Below are positions 35,618-46,889 of a DNA stretch of 64,000 nt, piece by piece (position 1 is the first letter of the stretch; each line of letters starts with the position of its first letter). Below the pieces are notes generated by a model, which was not told the origin of the DNA, did no database searches, and saw nothing but the letters and a program-made list of their open reading frames with translations. The stretch covers positions 99,575,784-99,639,783 of the forward strand of contig OZ035962.1 in NCBI GenBank assembly GCA_964034945.1, in the 5' to 3' direction. Made by a program: the position numbers and the translations under genes. Source of the DNA: Chrysopilus asiliformis. Its lineage: Eukaryota; Arthropoda; Insecta; Diptera; Rhagionidae.

Positions 35618-36696
35618 AGAGAAATTTCATGTCTCTAGCTCTATTAGTTTTTGAGAAATGTTGTACACAGACTAAAATACTAGCAGACTAACTGCTCCAA
35701 TTGACTCAGAAAAACCCGGTAAACATTTTTAGTGATATAAGAAAGTAAATATATTTTGTTGTACATACTTACAAAATATAAATAAATTTGCCAGTAGTTG
35801 AAATTTAGCTTGATCGCTTTTTCGCTGATGAAAAATGTTTTAAGATCCCAAATTTAATCAAAATTCTTAACGCCGTTTCCCAGAGAGAAATTTTCTATTT
35901 GTCCTATTATAGATAATACCCACTAGATTACATTTGTTAGATAAGAAATTAATAAATATTTCAGTGTGGTATAAGCTTTTCAGTACTTCACACACGTCCA
36001 TATTTTGTAAAACGTGAAAAACATCTTTGTACAACATCCAAGTGAATGATTTTTGACTGAATAACGGCGAATGAAATAAAATACAATATTAAACATAATA
36101 TCACTAGCCTGGATCGTGTGCCTAAGGATGTGCAACTGGACGTTCACAGAATATTAAATTATTGGTTCACTTGAAACTGGAATCCTTTGCAGGACGCAAT
36201 CAATGAAAATCATTAAATATGGCTGGTGCATGTCGCCCCTTTTCGATTTCCCAGAAAATTCCCAGAGGATTGTGTTTTACCAGTAAAACCACAGAATTTC
36301 CCATATTTGGCTTCGACGTGAATTTGTAAAATTAAAATTACATAATTATACTCAATCAGCAAAATTAGGTTTTGCTTTTTCGACAGCACTTTATTTAGTC
36401 ATTTCAATTCAAGTTGGAGGTGTGTTTTATATTTTATTTTTTTTTTACATTATTTCGAAGGACTGATAGTTAACACAGAACTCATAAAAAGCGATTTTAT
36501 GTTCGAAATTCTATAAAATATTTTGCCATCTAACATATTTGTTTGATATGGTCGAGGAGAAGTCTTGTCCTAGGTGGGCGTTGATATAGTCTAACAGTAT
36601 TAATTTACAACGAAAAGGTACTCTTTCTGAATACAAAATCCTTTCTAAGAATTCATTCATGAACGGGATGATTTATATTTTGCTATAGAATAAATT

Positions 36697-36748
36697 TGTA
36701 GCGACTTAATTAACTTTACCAAGGCTAGATTCGTGCAAAATATATTCT
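36697..36748 (+). repeat. 52-base direct repeat, second copy
   Basis: Partner of 35566-35617. No inverted ends or long terminal repeat features (TG...CA, primer site) were found between the two copies. Confidence 0.7.
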
Positions 36749-36749
36749 C

Positions 36750-38460
36750 GCAATTTTCGTGGGAAACTACTTATGTTTAAAATACATTTAAAAGAAGAAG
36801 ATGTCACGGTAGAAACGACATACAGTATCAAATTTTGTTCGCCGCGCATCTGTACTAATTAAAATTCTCAGGAGTTGCTTTAAAAATACTAAGTGTTATC
36901 TAAGACGTTTTCAAAATTTTTAACTGGAATACGAATTGCGTATAATATAATTCCATGAAAACTGAAGTAGAATATTGTGTATCTAAAAACTTCTTTAGAG
37001 TCATAAACCTTTTCTGCTACAACAATTCCAGTCGAAAGATTCACTAAAAATACATTTTAAGACGTGGGTACACAATCTTTTCAGAAAATATAAAAAATGG
37101 AATCTTCCATGAGTGAAAAATACTCGTTATCTACTATAACTAGGTATAGAAAATGGTGACCTCGAGGTTTTCCTAAGAGAAAAAGGTTTTTTTTTTAAGT
37201 TATTTGAAAATGTTGTGAGGAAAAATTCACTTGGAGTATTTTAAATTTACGCCTAATGGTTACAGTTTTTATGTTTAATTTCATGAAAAAAAATACAGTT
37301 TTCTTCGCTGCTGCGCGCCTACTTTCAAACCATGGATGAATTCGAACATTTGTAAGGTTTTTTACGTCACAACCCATCAACAGCAGAGGCCGTGATAGCA
37401 ATCTAGACCGATGATGTCATTGACTGTGACTCTCGGGATATTTCGTATTGTCGGCAGAACATTCCGTAAAATGTTCCTTGCCAGGCATTTTTTCTGTTTA
37501 AGCAACGTAACAAGTGAAAAAAAAGTGTTTTTTTTTGTTAAAAAATCCTATCACCATTGACAGTTGAAGAAATTGTGAAAGGCCGCTGGCGGCCCTTGTG
37601 TATGTGTTGGTCCAATATTTTGGTTGGTCCAATATTTTGGCTGTGCGAGTATTACAAAATGATTTTTTCAACAAGTCCATTTGAGCTAAATGATAAAAAG
37701 AGAGAAATGATGCTGTCGACTACGGAATGATGCTGTCGACTACTTCTTTCTACAGGCGGCAAACGGAAAACCACGTTTGTGCTTTTCTATAGTAAGTCTT
37801 TACTCTATGGTATACGACAGTCGGAAATTGAACCAACGACTTCCGATTATAAACCGAATACTTTCCCATTTGGACAACGTTGCCACAATTTTAGGAGACC
37901 AAAAATTTGACAAAATTTTTTTTTAGAGCACCGATCTTCAGGGCCTCAAACTTCGAAATCCCGTAATCACAAATCATTCGCATAGAAATTATGCGAAGTA
38001 TCTTATACGAGGTAAATAAAGTATTGTATTCATGAAAAATTTCTACCTCTTTATTTTCCCTCAAAAAAAATTCCCGAGCTCTCCTGAATCGATCGAAGCG
38101 CTATTATAAAAATGTCTTTCCGTCTGTTAGCCTGTGTACAAGATTTCTGAAACACTACTTCAGCCATGAGATTGTATAAGCGTATTTGATCTTGAAACGG
38201 GACGATCCTGTCAACTTTTAGTGGAAATCCGTTAATCGGAGGTACCCAAAATGGCGGCTTTTTATAAATCGCAATTTCGTTTTTTGTGATTTACTCCGAA
38301 ACTATGCAACAAAAGTTGGGACAATAAATTTTCCTACATTTTGGCCTTTTAGTAGAACTGCGTATCACAAGCCGTTATCGAGATATACCGTTATTTAGAA
38401 AAAAATAATTTTTTGAGAATATCTCGAAAAAAAAACGGTTTTTGCTGGTTCTATGTCTGA
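36750..38460. other. No gene recognised; two small tandem duplications
   Basis: GGTCCAATATTTTGG is duplicated at about 37609-37641, and ATGATGCTGTCGACTAC is duplicated near 37707-37742. Otherwise plain AT-rich DNA. Confidence 0.4.
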
Positions 38461-38464
38461 GATG

Positions 38465-38886
38465 AATTAATAAGAATGAAATTCTTACATTTAAGTATGA
38501 AATTCGATGTCCTTCAAATGGCCACCGCGAGCACGTGTGATGATTGATTGTTTGGAGCCAATTTTCCACAGATATCGGCCGGAACGTTGGCCATTTCGCG
38601 TTCGATATTGTTCCTGAGCTCTTCTAACGTTGTTGGCTTGTTGGCATAAACCAACGACTTAACATAACCCCATAAAAAGAAATCCAACGACCGGACCATT
38701 TCTCGAGATTACACGATTACCGAACTTCTCCTTCAATAGATCAATTGTTTGATCAGGTGTGTGGCAACTTCACCATGATAAAAATGTAAACCTTGACTGA
38801 CGTTTTAGCATTGCCAGATCATAAAAAAAGTTTTAGGGTGCGTTTTTATTAAAATACAAAATTGTTATGTCCTTGTTGAAAGACCC
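38465..38886 (-). pseudogene. DD41D mariner fragment, internally deleted
   Basis: The - strand starts with GGGTCTTTCAACAAGGACAT (from 38886), the same terminus found at the right end of the 5612-6072 remnant. It then reads GTCAGTCAAGGTTTACATTT...ATGGTGAAGTT and joins directly to the C-terminal coding part (FFLWGYVKSLVYANKPTTLEELRNNIERE). A further deletion removes the PPRSCDLTP segment. It shares its first deletion junction with the 5612-6072 copy, so both descend from one deleted source. Confidence 0.75.
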
Positions 38887-38889
38887 TTT

Positions 38890-40130
38890 ATGTAGTTCTT
38901 TATATTTTTGCACTCTGCTGAAATTTCGTTTTCTTTTAGCAATAATTTATTATAAGAATATAACTTGCTGTTCACATTAAGTATTCTATTTAGAGCTATC
39001 AACCAATTACAAGTCTTTAAAAAATGATTTGCGGTTGAAAAAATGAATAAATGGCTGATCATTCGATGAATAATCTTTATTGGAAGTGTTTCAATTTCTT
39101 ATAACGACGACGACGGTAAGAAAAAAAAAATGAACTGAAGCGAAAGAAAATTGCTGAATAATTTTATCTGGCTGAGGTTTTTTTCGGAAAAGTTTTGTAG
39201 AAAGTTCGCATAACTTCTCATCATCATAACGGCGAATATGTATACCCAAAATGTACAGTGTTAGAAAACCCATTTTCCAATTGTTAAACACAAAACAAAA
39301 TTAAACATTAAGTGAATTGAGTTCCGGTTTTAAAGCCGCTGGTAGCTAGAAAGAACGATAAGCAAGGGATGCTAATTGAAATTTTAATTAAACTGTTGGT
39401 GGTACTAACACTGCTAAAAAGGATATTCAACCAGCCGTTTGGAGTCCTTTAATGAAGTTTAAAATTATACACTTGATTAACAAGAAATGGTAATGGACTG
39501 ACAACGTTGGTAGACCGATATTGAGGTCGAACGGATTTTATAACCAAAAGGTTTCATAATTAAGGAACCAGATGTTGCTAAAAAGTTAAACATCTGCCTT
39601 AACTAACTTTTTCACACACTAACTTTTTGGTCAATCTATAATCATGGTTTTAATCTAAACAATTCTGGTAGGTTTTTTTTTTTGCGCGATTTTACTTATT
39701 TTAGATTAAAAAACAAATACAAATCCGATTATATTTAATGCTTATAATGAAAAGTGTTGCATATTTTATTAAATACAAACATTTAAAATCTATCTTGTCA
39801 ATTCTAATTGATTTTAGTTATGTAGTAAATTCTAGGAAGGACTAAAGTGAGACAATGCCTGTCGCTAAAAAAACATTTAGTATTCCAAACATATCCGATG
39901 TTTATTTCTAAACACGATGCTTTTCTATAAATATACCCTTTTACTAATTAAGTGATGTAAATCAACAAATTCTATTATTAAGTATGGTAAGATTATTTTT
40001 AGCTGTAAAAGTATTTATGTATTTTGGTAGCTGATCGACGACTCAAAATTACTGCACGTATAGACAACACTGGAAATCACGTTCGACTTCAATTATTTGT
40101 GAGTTAAAATCTCAGCCAAAGTATACCATC
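38890..40130. other. No feature recognised
   Basis: AT-rich; no frame, hairpin or tandem repeat of note. Confidence 0.35.
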
Positions 40131-40134
40131 GTAA

Positions 40135-40249
40135 TTTACTTTGTGCAGATCTACGAGTATTTACGTCATATCACACGTAGTTCTCACTCATAATGTGTGA
40201 AAACTACGTGTGATATGACGTAAATTCTTGTAGATATACACAAAATAAA
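40135..40249. mobile_element. Hairpin MITE (about 115 bp)
   Basis: ATTTACGTCATATCACACGT is inverted as ACGTGTGATATGACGTAAAT, with outer pairing TTTACTTTGTG/CACAAAATAAA and TCTACGAG/CTTGTAGA. The loop is about 15 bases. Target duplication not identified. Confidence 0.7.
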
Positions 40250-40966
40250 GAAGAGGGTCCTTAAGACAATTTCAAGGGTTAACCCCATATATATTATAAT
40301 ATAGATATATTCTAACTAAATATGCTATCGCTAGGGAATTTCAAGAAAACCCAATTCACCGATTTTTGAATTCCTTTCCCCCTAACATTAACTTTTCCAT
40401 GCTAAACCTATCAAAAGTCTCAATATGTACATGTAGACTCCTTAGGTTTTATCCTTCTTACGATTCGACAAGTTGAATGAAAGATCTGAATGAAATTCCA
40501 AGTAGTACGTGATTTAAAATTCTGCCATCGTCTGTATCTTTACGCTATTTGCATTTATAAGACGTTCACCTTGAGCTAGCAAGTATTGGAAATATAAAAA
40601 AAAATCTAAGAGTTTGTCATTAGAAATATTTAAAAAAGAAAACAATTTTATTTCCGAATATCTAAAATGCTAAAACCGTTTCACCTTTCAGAGGAGGAAG
40701 TAAAATAAAAATGTGCGGTGTGAATATTTTTTTGAACTCACAACAATTTCTATTTATTTATTGTTATTTGATAAGAAACCGTAAAAAGTTTTTTATGTAA
40801 AATTCACAAAAAACCATTCTACAAATCCGGTACTTGCATATTCAGAAACAAATTGAATAATCATGAAAAAAATTCGCTTAGAAAATTTATTTAATGTTCC
40901 GTATAAAATTTTCCCATTTTTTTAAATATTGAAAAAGAGAGACAAACGCCAACTATTTTTAAAAGC

Positions 40967-41420
40967 TTTTATTCAACTCGCCTTCGTATCTGTGTGTCTG
41001 TCTGTTGGCCGGGGTCAAATTTTGCAATCCAATTTTGACCCACTTCCACTCATCCGATTGACTTGAAATTTTACAATATTTTCACTACTTCGTCCTTGTA
41101 AGGACAACGGAAGGTCCTGTGAGGATAATGCGATTATTCTTTTCCTCAAATTTCCCGAAAAAAATCTAAATTTGGTGTTTTTGGAGCCGCTGAATCCGAT
41201 TCTAGCATTAATAAATCTATAAGGATAACGGAAAGCCCTGTAAGGATAACGTGAATATCCTTTTCCTTAAATTTTCCAGAAAAAAATTCATTTTGGGGTT
41301 TTTGGGATCGTTGAATCCGATTCTGGCATTAAAAAAATCTGTAAGGATCACGGAAAGTCCTGTAAGGATAACCTGATTATCATGTTCCTCTAATTTTCTT
41401 TTTAAAATATCCTTTTATAT
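40967..41420 (+). mobile_element. GTCT-bearing Helentron-like repeat with 121/122-base units
   Basis: A (GTCT)n tract near 41000 is followed by a conserved block (CCACTTCCACTCATCCGATT) and then three units anchored by AAGGA(C/T)(A/C)ACGGAA at 41100, 41221 and 41343. An inverted relative lies at 59330-59830. Part of the unit also resembles 9140-9230. Confidence 0.7.
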
Positions 41421-41480
41421 GTATAGTTGTGGTACGATTAATCCTGTAATAAAAGTAACTTTTGTTTTCATATCATACTT

Positions 41481-41874
41481 CATACTAATATATAAAAATG
41501 AGTTGGTGTCTGTCTGTCTGTCGTCTGTCTGTCTGCTCCTCGTCCACGCAAAAACGGCTCAACCGATTGACTTGAAATTTAGCATGAGTGTCTGTGGTAG
41601 TTCTGGTTCCAACATAGGCATACGGAAAAGTAGCGCGAGGGGTGGGAGAGTAAGGGGAGGGGGTGAAGTGATTTCGAAACTTAGTTTTTGCGCTATGTTA
41701 CTCTTTCGCGGGGAAACTACTGAACCGATTGGCCTGAAATTTGGCATAGATGTTCATCGGAGGTCCAGCCCCAACATAGACCCATTCAAAAGTTTTTAAG
41801 TTCTTTCCGGTTTTCTTCGTATTCTAAAACTTAGACAAAAAACCTAACCCGGCAACGACGGATATGCAAGCTAG
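41481..41874 (+). mobile_element. Helitron-like non-autonomous element (about 394 bp)
   Basis: It begins ATACTAATATATAAAAATGA, continues with a GTCT tract, has two copies of AACCGATTG..CTGAAATTT-type blocks 163 bases apart (41560 and 41723), and ends CCCGGCAACGACGG followed by CAAGCTAG. A GC-rich stem then CTAG is the Helitron-type 3' end. The long frame on + (41419-41799) is a by-product. Confidence 0.6.
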
Positions 41875-42085
41875 TACTTTATAAAATTTAAAATATCTAA
41901 ATATTATAGGTACTATTCCGAATATTTCACAAAATAAGGATGAAAAATTAATATATTTTTGTAAGTTGACAAATATTTTAAACGAACTTGACTTTTAATT
42001 TTTTTATAATATAACATCGCTACTGCTTAGGCCGACTATATTACTTAGAACGACACTCATTTTAGTGCATACGAAATTAGAGTTA

Positions 42086-42902
42086 CAGTACCTTATTCCC
42101 CGGATAAGTGCATATGGGAAAAGTCCTGGATTTTTTGTGCATTTATGAGGGGTTTGCGCTTATTCGATACTCCTTCAACAGCAAAAATTGGGCACTTTTT
42201 TACTGTACGAAATTGTGCACTTATCAGGGTTTCTAATTGCAAAAATTGTGCATTTACTTTCTAGGATTGTGAGATCTCAATATAATTGAACTGATTTCAG
42301 TGGTTTATAAAGATACATAAACATTATCAAGAAAATATGACAAAATGAAGCAGGGGTCATCAAAGTAACTGTCGCTCCCTTTACAATCAAAATTTATAAC
42401 CACTACAAATTAAAATACAATTCAATGAAAAACAACCTTCCACGGCAATGGATTGACACGAACTGATTTAAAATGAAATGCGTCATGCTAATAATGCACC
42501 GATTCCAACTCAAAGCACGATTCGTTTTATTCCTGCAATCCTAAGCCGCAACACACAAGCATTACAGCACACAATAAAAGGTTGATTGTAGTGGCTACGC
42601 TGTTAAAGCCAATCTGTGTGATGAGCCAGCCGAGCCACTAGCTGATGATGCCTGAAATAAAGTATTAAAAATTAAAACGAAAAAAAAAAACACTTGTGCA
42701 CTTAACCGAGGGAAAATCTATGACGAAGGAACTTAATTGAAAACTATTTTATGTGCAGTAATAGGAGTTTTGCTCTTAAGCGGTTTGCAGTTAAGCGATA
42801 ACTATTGTATGGAATTTTTAAAAATGTGCACGGGGTTCGAATTACTGTTGTACATAAAAGGGTTGTGCAGTTATCCGAAAAGCAATTATCCGGGGATTAC
42901 TG
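42086..42902. mobile_element. pogo/Tigger-like element without transposase (817 bp)
   Basis: CAGTACCTTATTCCCCGGAT at the left and ATCCGGGGATTACTG at the right are inverted ends, with TA flanks (42084-42085 and 42903-42904). Subterminal blocks with TGCACTTATC-type motifs recur. The interior has no transposase frame; the 66-codon frame at 42737-42937 crosses the end and is not a gene. Confidence 0.8.
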
Positions 42903-42909
42903 TATTCAC

Positions 42910-45225
42910 TTATTCCAAATCGGCCAATAGTTTGTAATTTGTGAAATTTCCGGGTTATAAATCATAAGGTTTTTAAAATAAAATGAAAAAACAAGTCATG
43001 TCAGATGTCTTTTCATCCATAGTACGTTTTACTGGTTAATTTAAAGTTTGTTTTTCATATTATACAAACAATCATCAAATATTATATAAATAGAACTGCC
43101 TAAAGTTTGTTAAACTAAATAAATTCCAATTGATTTGAAAATGTCTTTTAAAACAAGAAAGTTTTTCATAAAGCAATGTCAAAGTTTTAAAGGTCAACCG
43201 TTTGTTATTTAAAATTTTCGCAAAATTGAATTGAATATAAGATTGTTGTTTTTACACAAAATTCGTAACCGATACCCGTTGGCAAACATTGGATGAAAAC
43301 CGGACGAAGAAACATCAAAAATAAAATGTTACCTTTCAGTCTCTTTTCGATTATGTTGGGCAGAAGAAATTTAATAAGAACAACAAAAATAATATTAATA
43401 AAAAAAAAATTGATCCTTTTTGGAAAAGTTGCAAATGCCAAATGATATACCTTGCGAAGCATAACACTTGTTCAAATAGTTGATTAGGAGCGAACATGAT
43501 GTTGATGCTGATGCGACCCTTTTTCCAGTCAAAATCGGTAGAAAAGGGCAAAAACTTCCTTGACGAGAAAACGAAAAAAAAGAAGAACGACGCAAGAAAA
43601 ATTTATACTTTTGCACAATAACAAAACGTCGATGAAGAATTTGTTAGAATTTTTTTCTATCCCTATTGATGTAAAGGTGAACAACGACGTTGGTTAGTAA
43701 GCGCTAGAAAGTCTTCTTCTTCCTTGTTTTTTTTTTTTTTTTTTTGCCAGCCTATAAGAAAACGAACTGGAAGTTATTTGCATAACAAGTGGATACTGTC
43801 TGACCCTTGAGACGCTTTACAAGTGGAGCTTTAACAAAGTGATGAAACTGTGAACAGAAACTTCTTAAAACGATAGAGGCAAACACGAGTGTTAACATTT
43901 ATGCTAAATATTACCACTGGACAAAAAAATTAGGTTGAAAGTTTATTGGGGGTTTTTTTTTTGGTTTTTCTGAATTTTTTTGATATTACATATATAATTT
44001 GATATTTTTGTAACTGTGCCAAAAATTTTCAGCTACAAAATCAACAATATGTTTGGAATATATTTAAAATTCCTGAATAAAGTTCTTTCCGATAAATCCA
44101 ACTAAATTTCAAAATTTGTTTGCATTTATATTTAATCAAATTTAACCAGAGTCCTTTTTTTTCTTACAATTTGTGTGTGTATGTATGCGTGTTATTCGCT
44201 TATTCCCAATCCGGGTAGATTATGATGCTTTACAAATTTGAAAAATGTTACAACATTACTTCTCGTTTATGTTCTCAAAATGGTTAGCGAATTTTTGCTA
44301 ATTGTGTTACAGTTATTAGTACAGGCTCTTTTTTGTGATTTTTAACATTATTGGCCATTGTATGAGCTTTACTAGAACCTTGCAAATATTTAATTTGTAT
44401 GTTAACGTACAATTTCGTTTTACCCTCATTATTTTTTTATTTGGGGCATAAAAACATGACAACCTCGAAACAAGGATTTATTTTTAACATCGAATTTGCA
44501 TAATGAACGTATTTGATTTCCTAAAAGCCCACAAAATACATTAATGCTTTGTTAGAGGTGGCATTGTAATAAAGATTTATCTTCTGTTAGTCTTACTTTG
44601 ATAAAAAATAAAATTAACGTTCATGTGATCATATTAAAATTTCAAGGTTTTTTTTTTTAATATTTGCTGATTTTAAGATTGGTTTTGTATCACAAAAATC
44701 GTTAAGACTTACTATAATTAGAGTCACTCCTAAAAATTAATTTTTCGAAAAAGATGGGGGTGCAACCTTTTTTTCCTACTACAAAAATTTCAGGGCAGTT
44801 TTCCGGGACTTGGATCGAAAATCAATCAACCGATTTTGGTGCGAGTTTCTCCTTCATGTAGCTTCGGTTATAGGCTTTTTGTAATCCACTTTCCCTCACT
44901 CCCTTTTAACTCATTTTTTAACTACACTGAAAGTTCCCATAAGCGGATACTCACGGGACCAAGATTTTTGTCCGTTTATGACAGGTACCCGTTTTTCGGT
45001 ACACTTTTTAATATTGGAATTACAGATTTGGTCATAGGAAATGTTTCCGTTTAATTGAATTGTCCACCTATGATAAATGTCTTTAAAAAAACGAAACAGT
45101 GGAAGTTCCCTTTGCTGGGGCGTCCTTATTTATAGAACATTTTACCAGGACTGTGAACTCGGAGTCGGACTCAGAGCCGGACAGAATTTATTGCTTTAGG
45201 AGTCAGAATCGGTCATATTTAGCAA
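42910..45225. other. No gene recognised
   Basis: AT-rich, with a T run at about 43725-43745. 44,935-45,110 has TTCCCATAAGCGGATA-like words resembling a pogo-type end, but no second end was found. Confidence 0.35.
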
Positions 45226-45232
45226 GAGAGTC

Positions 45233-45623
45233 TAAAGGTGCCGCTCCACATGACAGTAAATGCCGGCGAGAACCTCTCGATAGCAGCTACTCGCAAATGG
45301 ACACGTCTCTGAGAGTCGCTCGCAGAAACTCGCAAAAACTCGCGAGCTAGTTTCTGCGAGCTATCAAAAGTGATTCTATTCTCTAGTCGACACGCACCCA
45401 ATGAACTCTCGGGGAGTTGCTTGCCAGATACGAACAGTGTTTGAATTTCGCTAGTAGCTCTCGAGAACTCGCATAAGCAAGATGTCAAAAAAAATCAAGA
45501 TATTGGTCTTGAAAAGAGAAAAATCGCCGAAATTAACTGTCAAATGGACAACCTCCTGCGAGTAACTCTCGAGAGTTTTTGAGAGTTACTCGCGTATTTA
45601 CTCTCATGTGGAGCGGCACCTTA
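45233..45623. mobile_element. MITE with 27-base inverted ends and AGAGTC duplication (391 bp)
   Basis: AAAGGTGCCGCTCCACATGA at the left is mirrored by TCATGTGGAGCGGCACCTTA at the right. AGAGTC occurs on both sides (45227-45232 and 45624-45629). The interior is rich in CTCGCGAG/CTCTCGAGAG-like words that can fold, and is much more GC-rich than the flanks. Confidence 0.82.
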
Positions 45624-45784
45624 AGAGTCGGGGTCAAAGAACATTTGTTGACTTGAACTCCGAACCGGTTATTTTACCTCCATTGGCTATTCTATAGTTT
45701 ATTATCCCTCTAGGTTAGGTGAAATCTGAATATCTAACCTCAAAACCTCAAAAACAATGGGTGATGTGAATAAAAAACAAAGCT

Positions 45785-45862
45785 TTTGCTAAAACTGATG
45801 TTTTTTAACTAATGCAGTCTGTATGCAATCTGCATTAGCTAAAAAACATCAGTTTTAGCAAA
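45785..45862. repeat. 78-base near-perfect hairpin
   Basis: TTTGCTAAAACTGATGTTTT is mirrored by AAAACATCAGTTTTAGCAAA, and the stem continues to CTAATGCAG/CTGCATTAG with one mismatch. A weaker outer inverted pair (GGTGATGTGAATAAAAA at 45763, inverse near 46005) surrounds it. It may be a tiny foldback element or the core of a larger decayed one. Confidence 0.7.
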
Positions 45863-46318
45863 TACTATTTTTTTGAAATGAACATTTGTTTTGTTTTAGC
45901 TTTGCCTTTATCAGTCGTGAAAGTTTTTTCTGTTAAACCTGAATTAGGTCCAGTGCAACTGTGGCACTGTGTTATCACCGGGACTATTTTTTTATTCACA
46001 TCACCTAATGTCTGATTTGGGGTTAGAGGTGATTTAATGATTTTTTTAGTCGAAGTTTGAGTTAGACCTCCTAGACTTTCAAGAGTCGGGATCGGATATT
46101 CTAAAATTAAAGGAGTTGGAATGGTGATTTGAGCTACCGACTCCACATCCCAACATGACGACCTTACAATCAAACGGATCACCCGATACGCAGAAATTTT
46201 TTGAAATATGTTAAATTTATGTAAAAAAAAGTCTCTTTTGTCCCACCGGAGACGCCGAAGGGATTTTGTTCAAGTTTTCACCTTATCAAGAAAATTTTTC
46301 GTCCACTAAAATCTACAA

Positions 46319-46886
46319 GCAGAGAAAAAATAGTAAATCTAACTATTCTATAATGGGGAATCGGGAATATAATTAAAATACATTGAAACCTCGATACCGT
46401 ATACCCTCAGTACTGTATACCCCTCAATAGTGTATACCCCACAGAGAAAGTGTCAGGAGAAGGCAATGGGGGCGAAACAGCAGAAACTTCTTAAGCAACA
46501 AACAATTACTTCTTACTTTGCTAAATAACTTTGTAAATTAAATGTATAAATGAGTAAAACATTAAAAAATGTATTCTCTGTTATTTATAATTAAAACCAT
46601 GACAATATTTTCTTCTCTTATAATACCCCTCGATATTGTAAACCCCTCGATACTGTATACTACCCCGGTTTGATATCGGTATACAGTATCAAGGTTTCAA
46701 TGTGGTACATTTCAATTACAAAAATAGTCAAAAATCTATTTTTATAATCAATTTAACCACTTAGTAGTAAGATTTACTATTTTGTGGTTAAATTGACTAT
46801 TTTTGTAATTGAAAAATTACATTGAGACTATTTTAGTTATATTTTCGATTTCTTACTATAAAATAGTTAGATTTACTTTTTTTCTG
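46319..46886. mobile_element. MITE with a nested pogo-like element (568 bp)
   Basis: Outer ends GCAGAGAAAAAATAGTAAAT and the inverse (AAATCTAAC pairing with GTTAGATTT). Interior words TTTCAATTACAAAAATAG are shared with the 10802-10912 fragment. A second inverted-repeat element (46381-46702) is inserted near the left end. Confidence 0.72.
46381..46702. mobile_element. Nested pogo-like MITE (322 bp)
   Basis: Ends CATTGAAACCTCGATACCGT and the inverse (ACAGTATCAAGGTTTCAATG). TA precedes the left end; the right flank is TG, so the duplication is imperfect. Repeats of TGTATACCCCTC-type words lie just inside both ends. Confidence 0.72.
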
Positions 46887-46889
46887 CAT

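Noticed and set aside
35566..36748. Possible LTR retrotransposon bounded by the 52-base direct repeat
   Set aside because: The blocks are too short for LTRs, lack TG...CA borders, and nothing between them codes for gag or pol.
41419..41799. 126-codon frame
   Set aside because: It covers the GTCT tract and body of a Helitron-like repeat; opposite-strand frames are equally open.
42737..42937. 66-codon frame with a signal-peptide-like start
   Set aside because: It straddles the right terminus of the 42086-42902 element; the hydrophobic start is coincidental.
45099..45488. Frames of 83 and 89 codons on opposite strands
   Set aside because: They lie in and across the GC-rich MITE at 45233-45623 and mirror its palindromic words.
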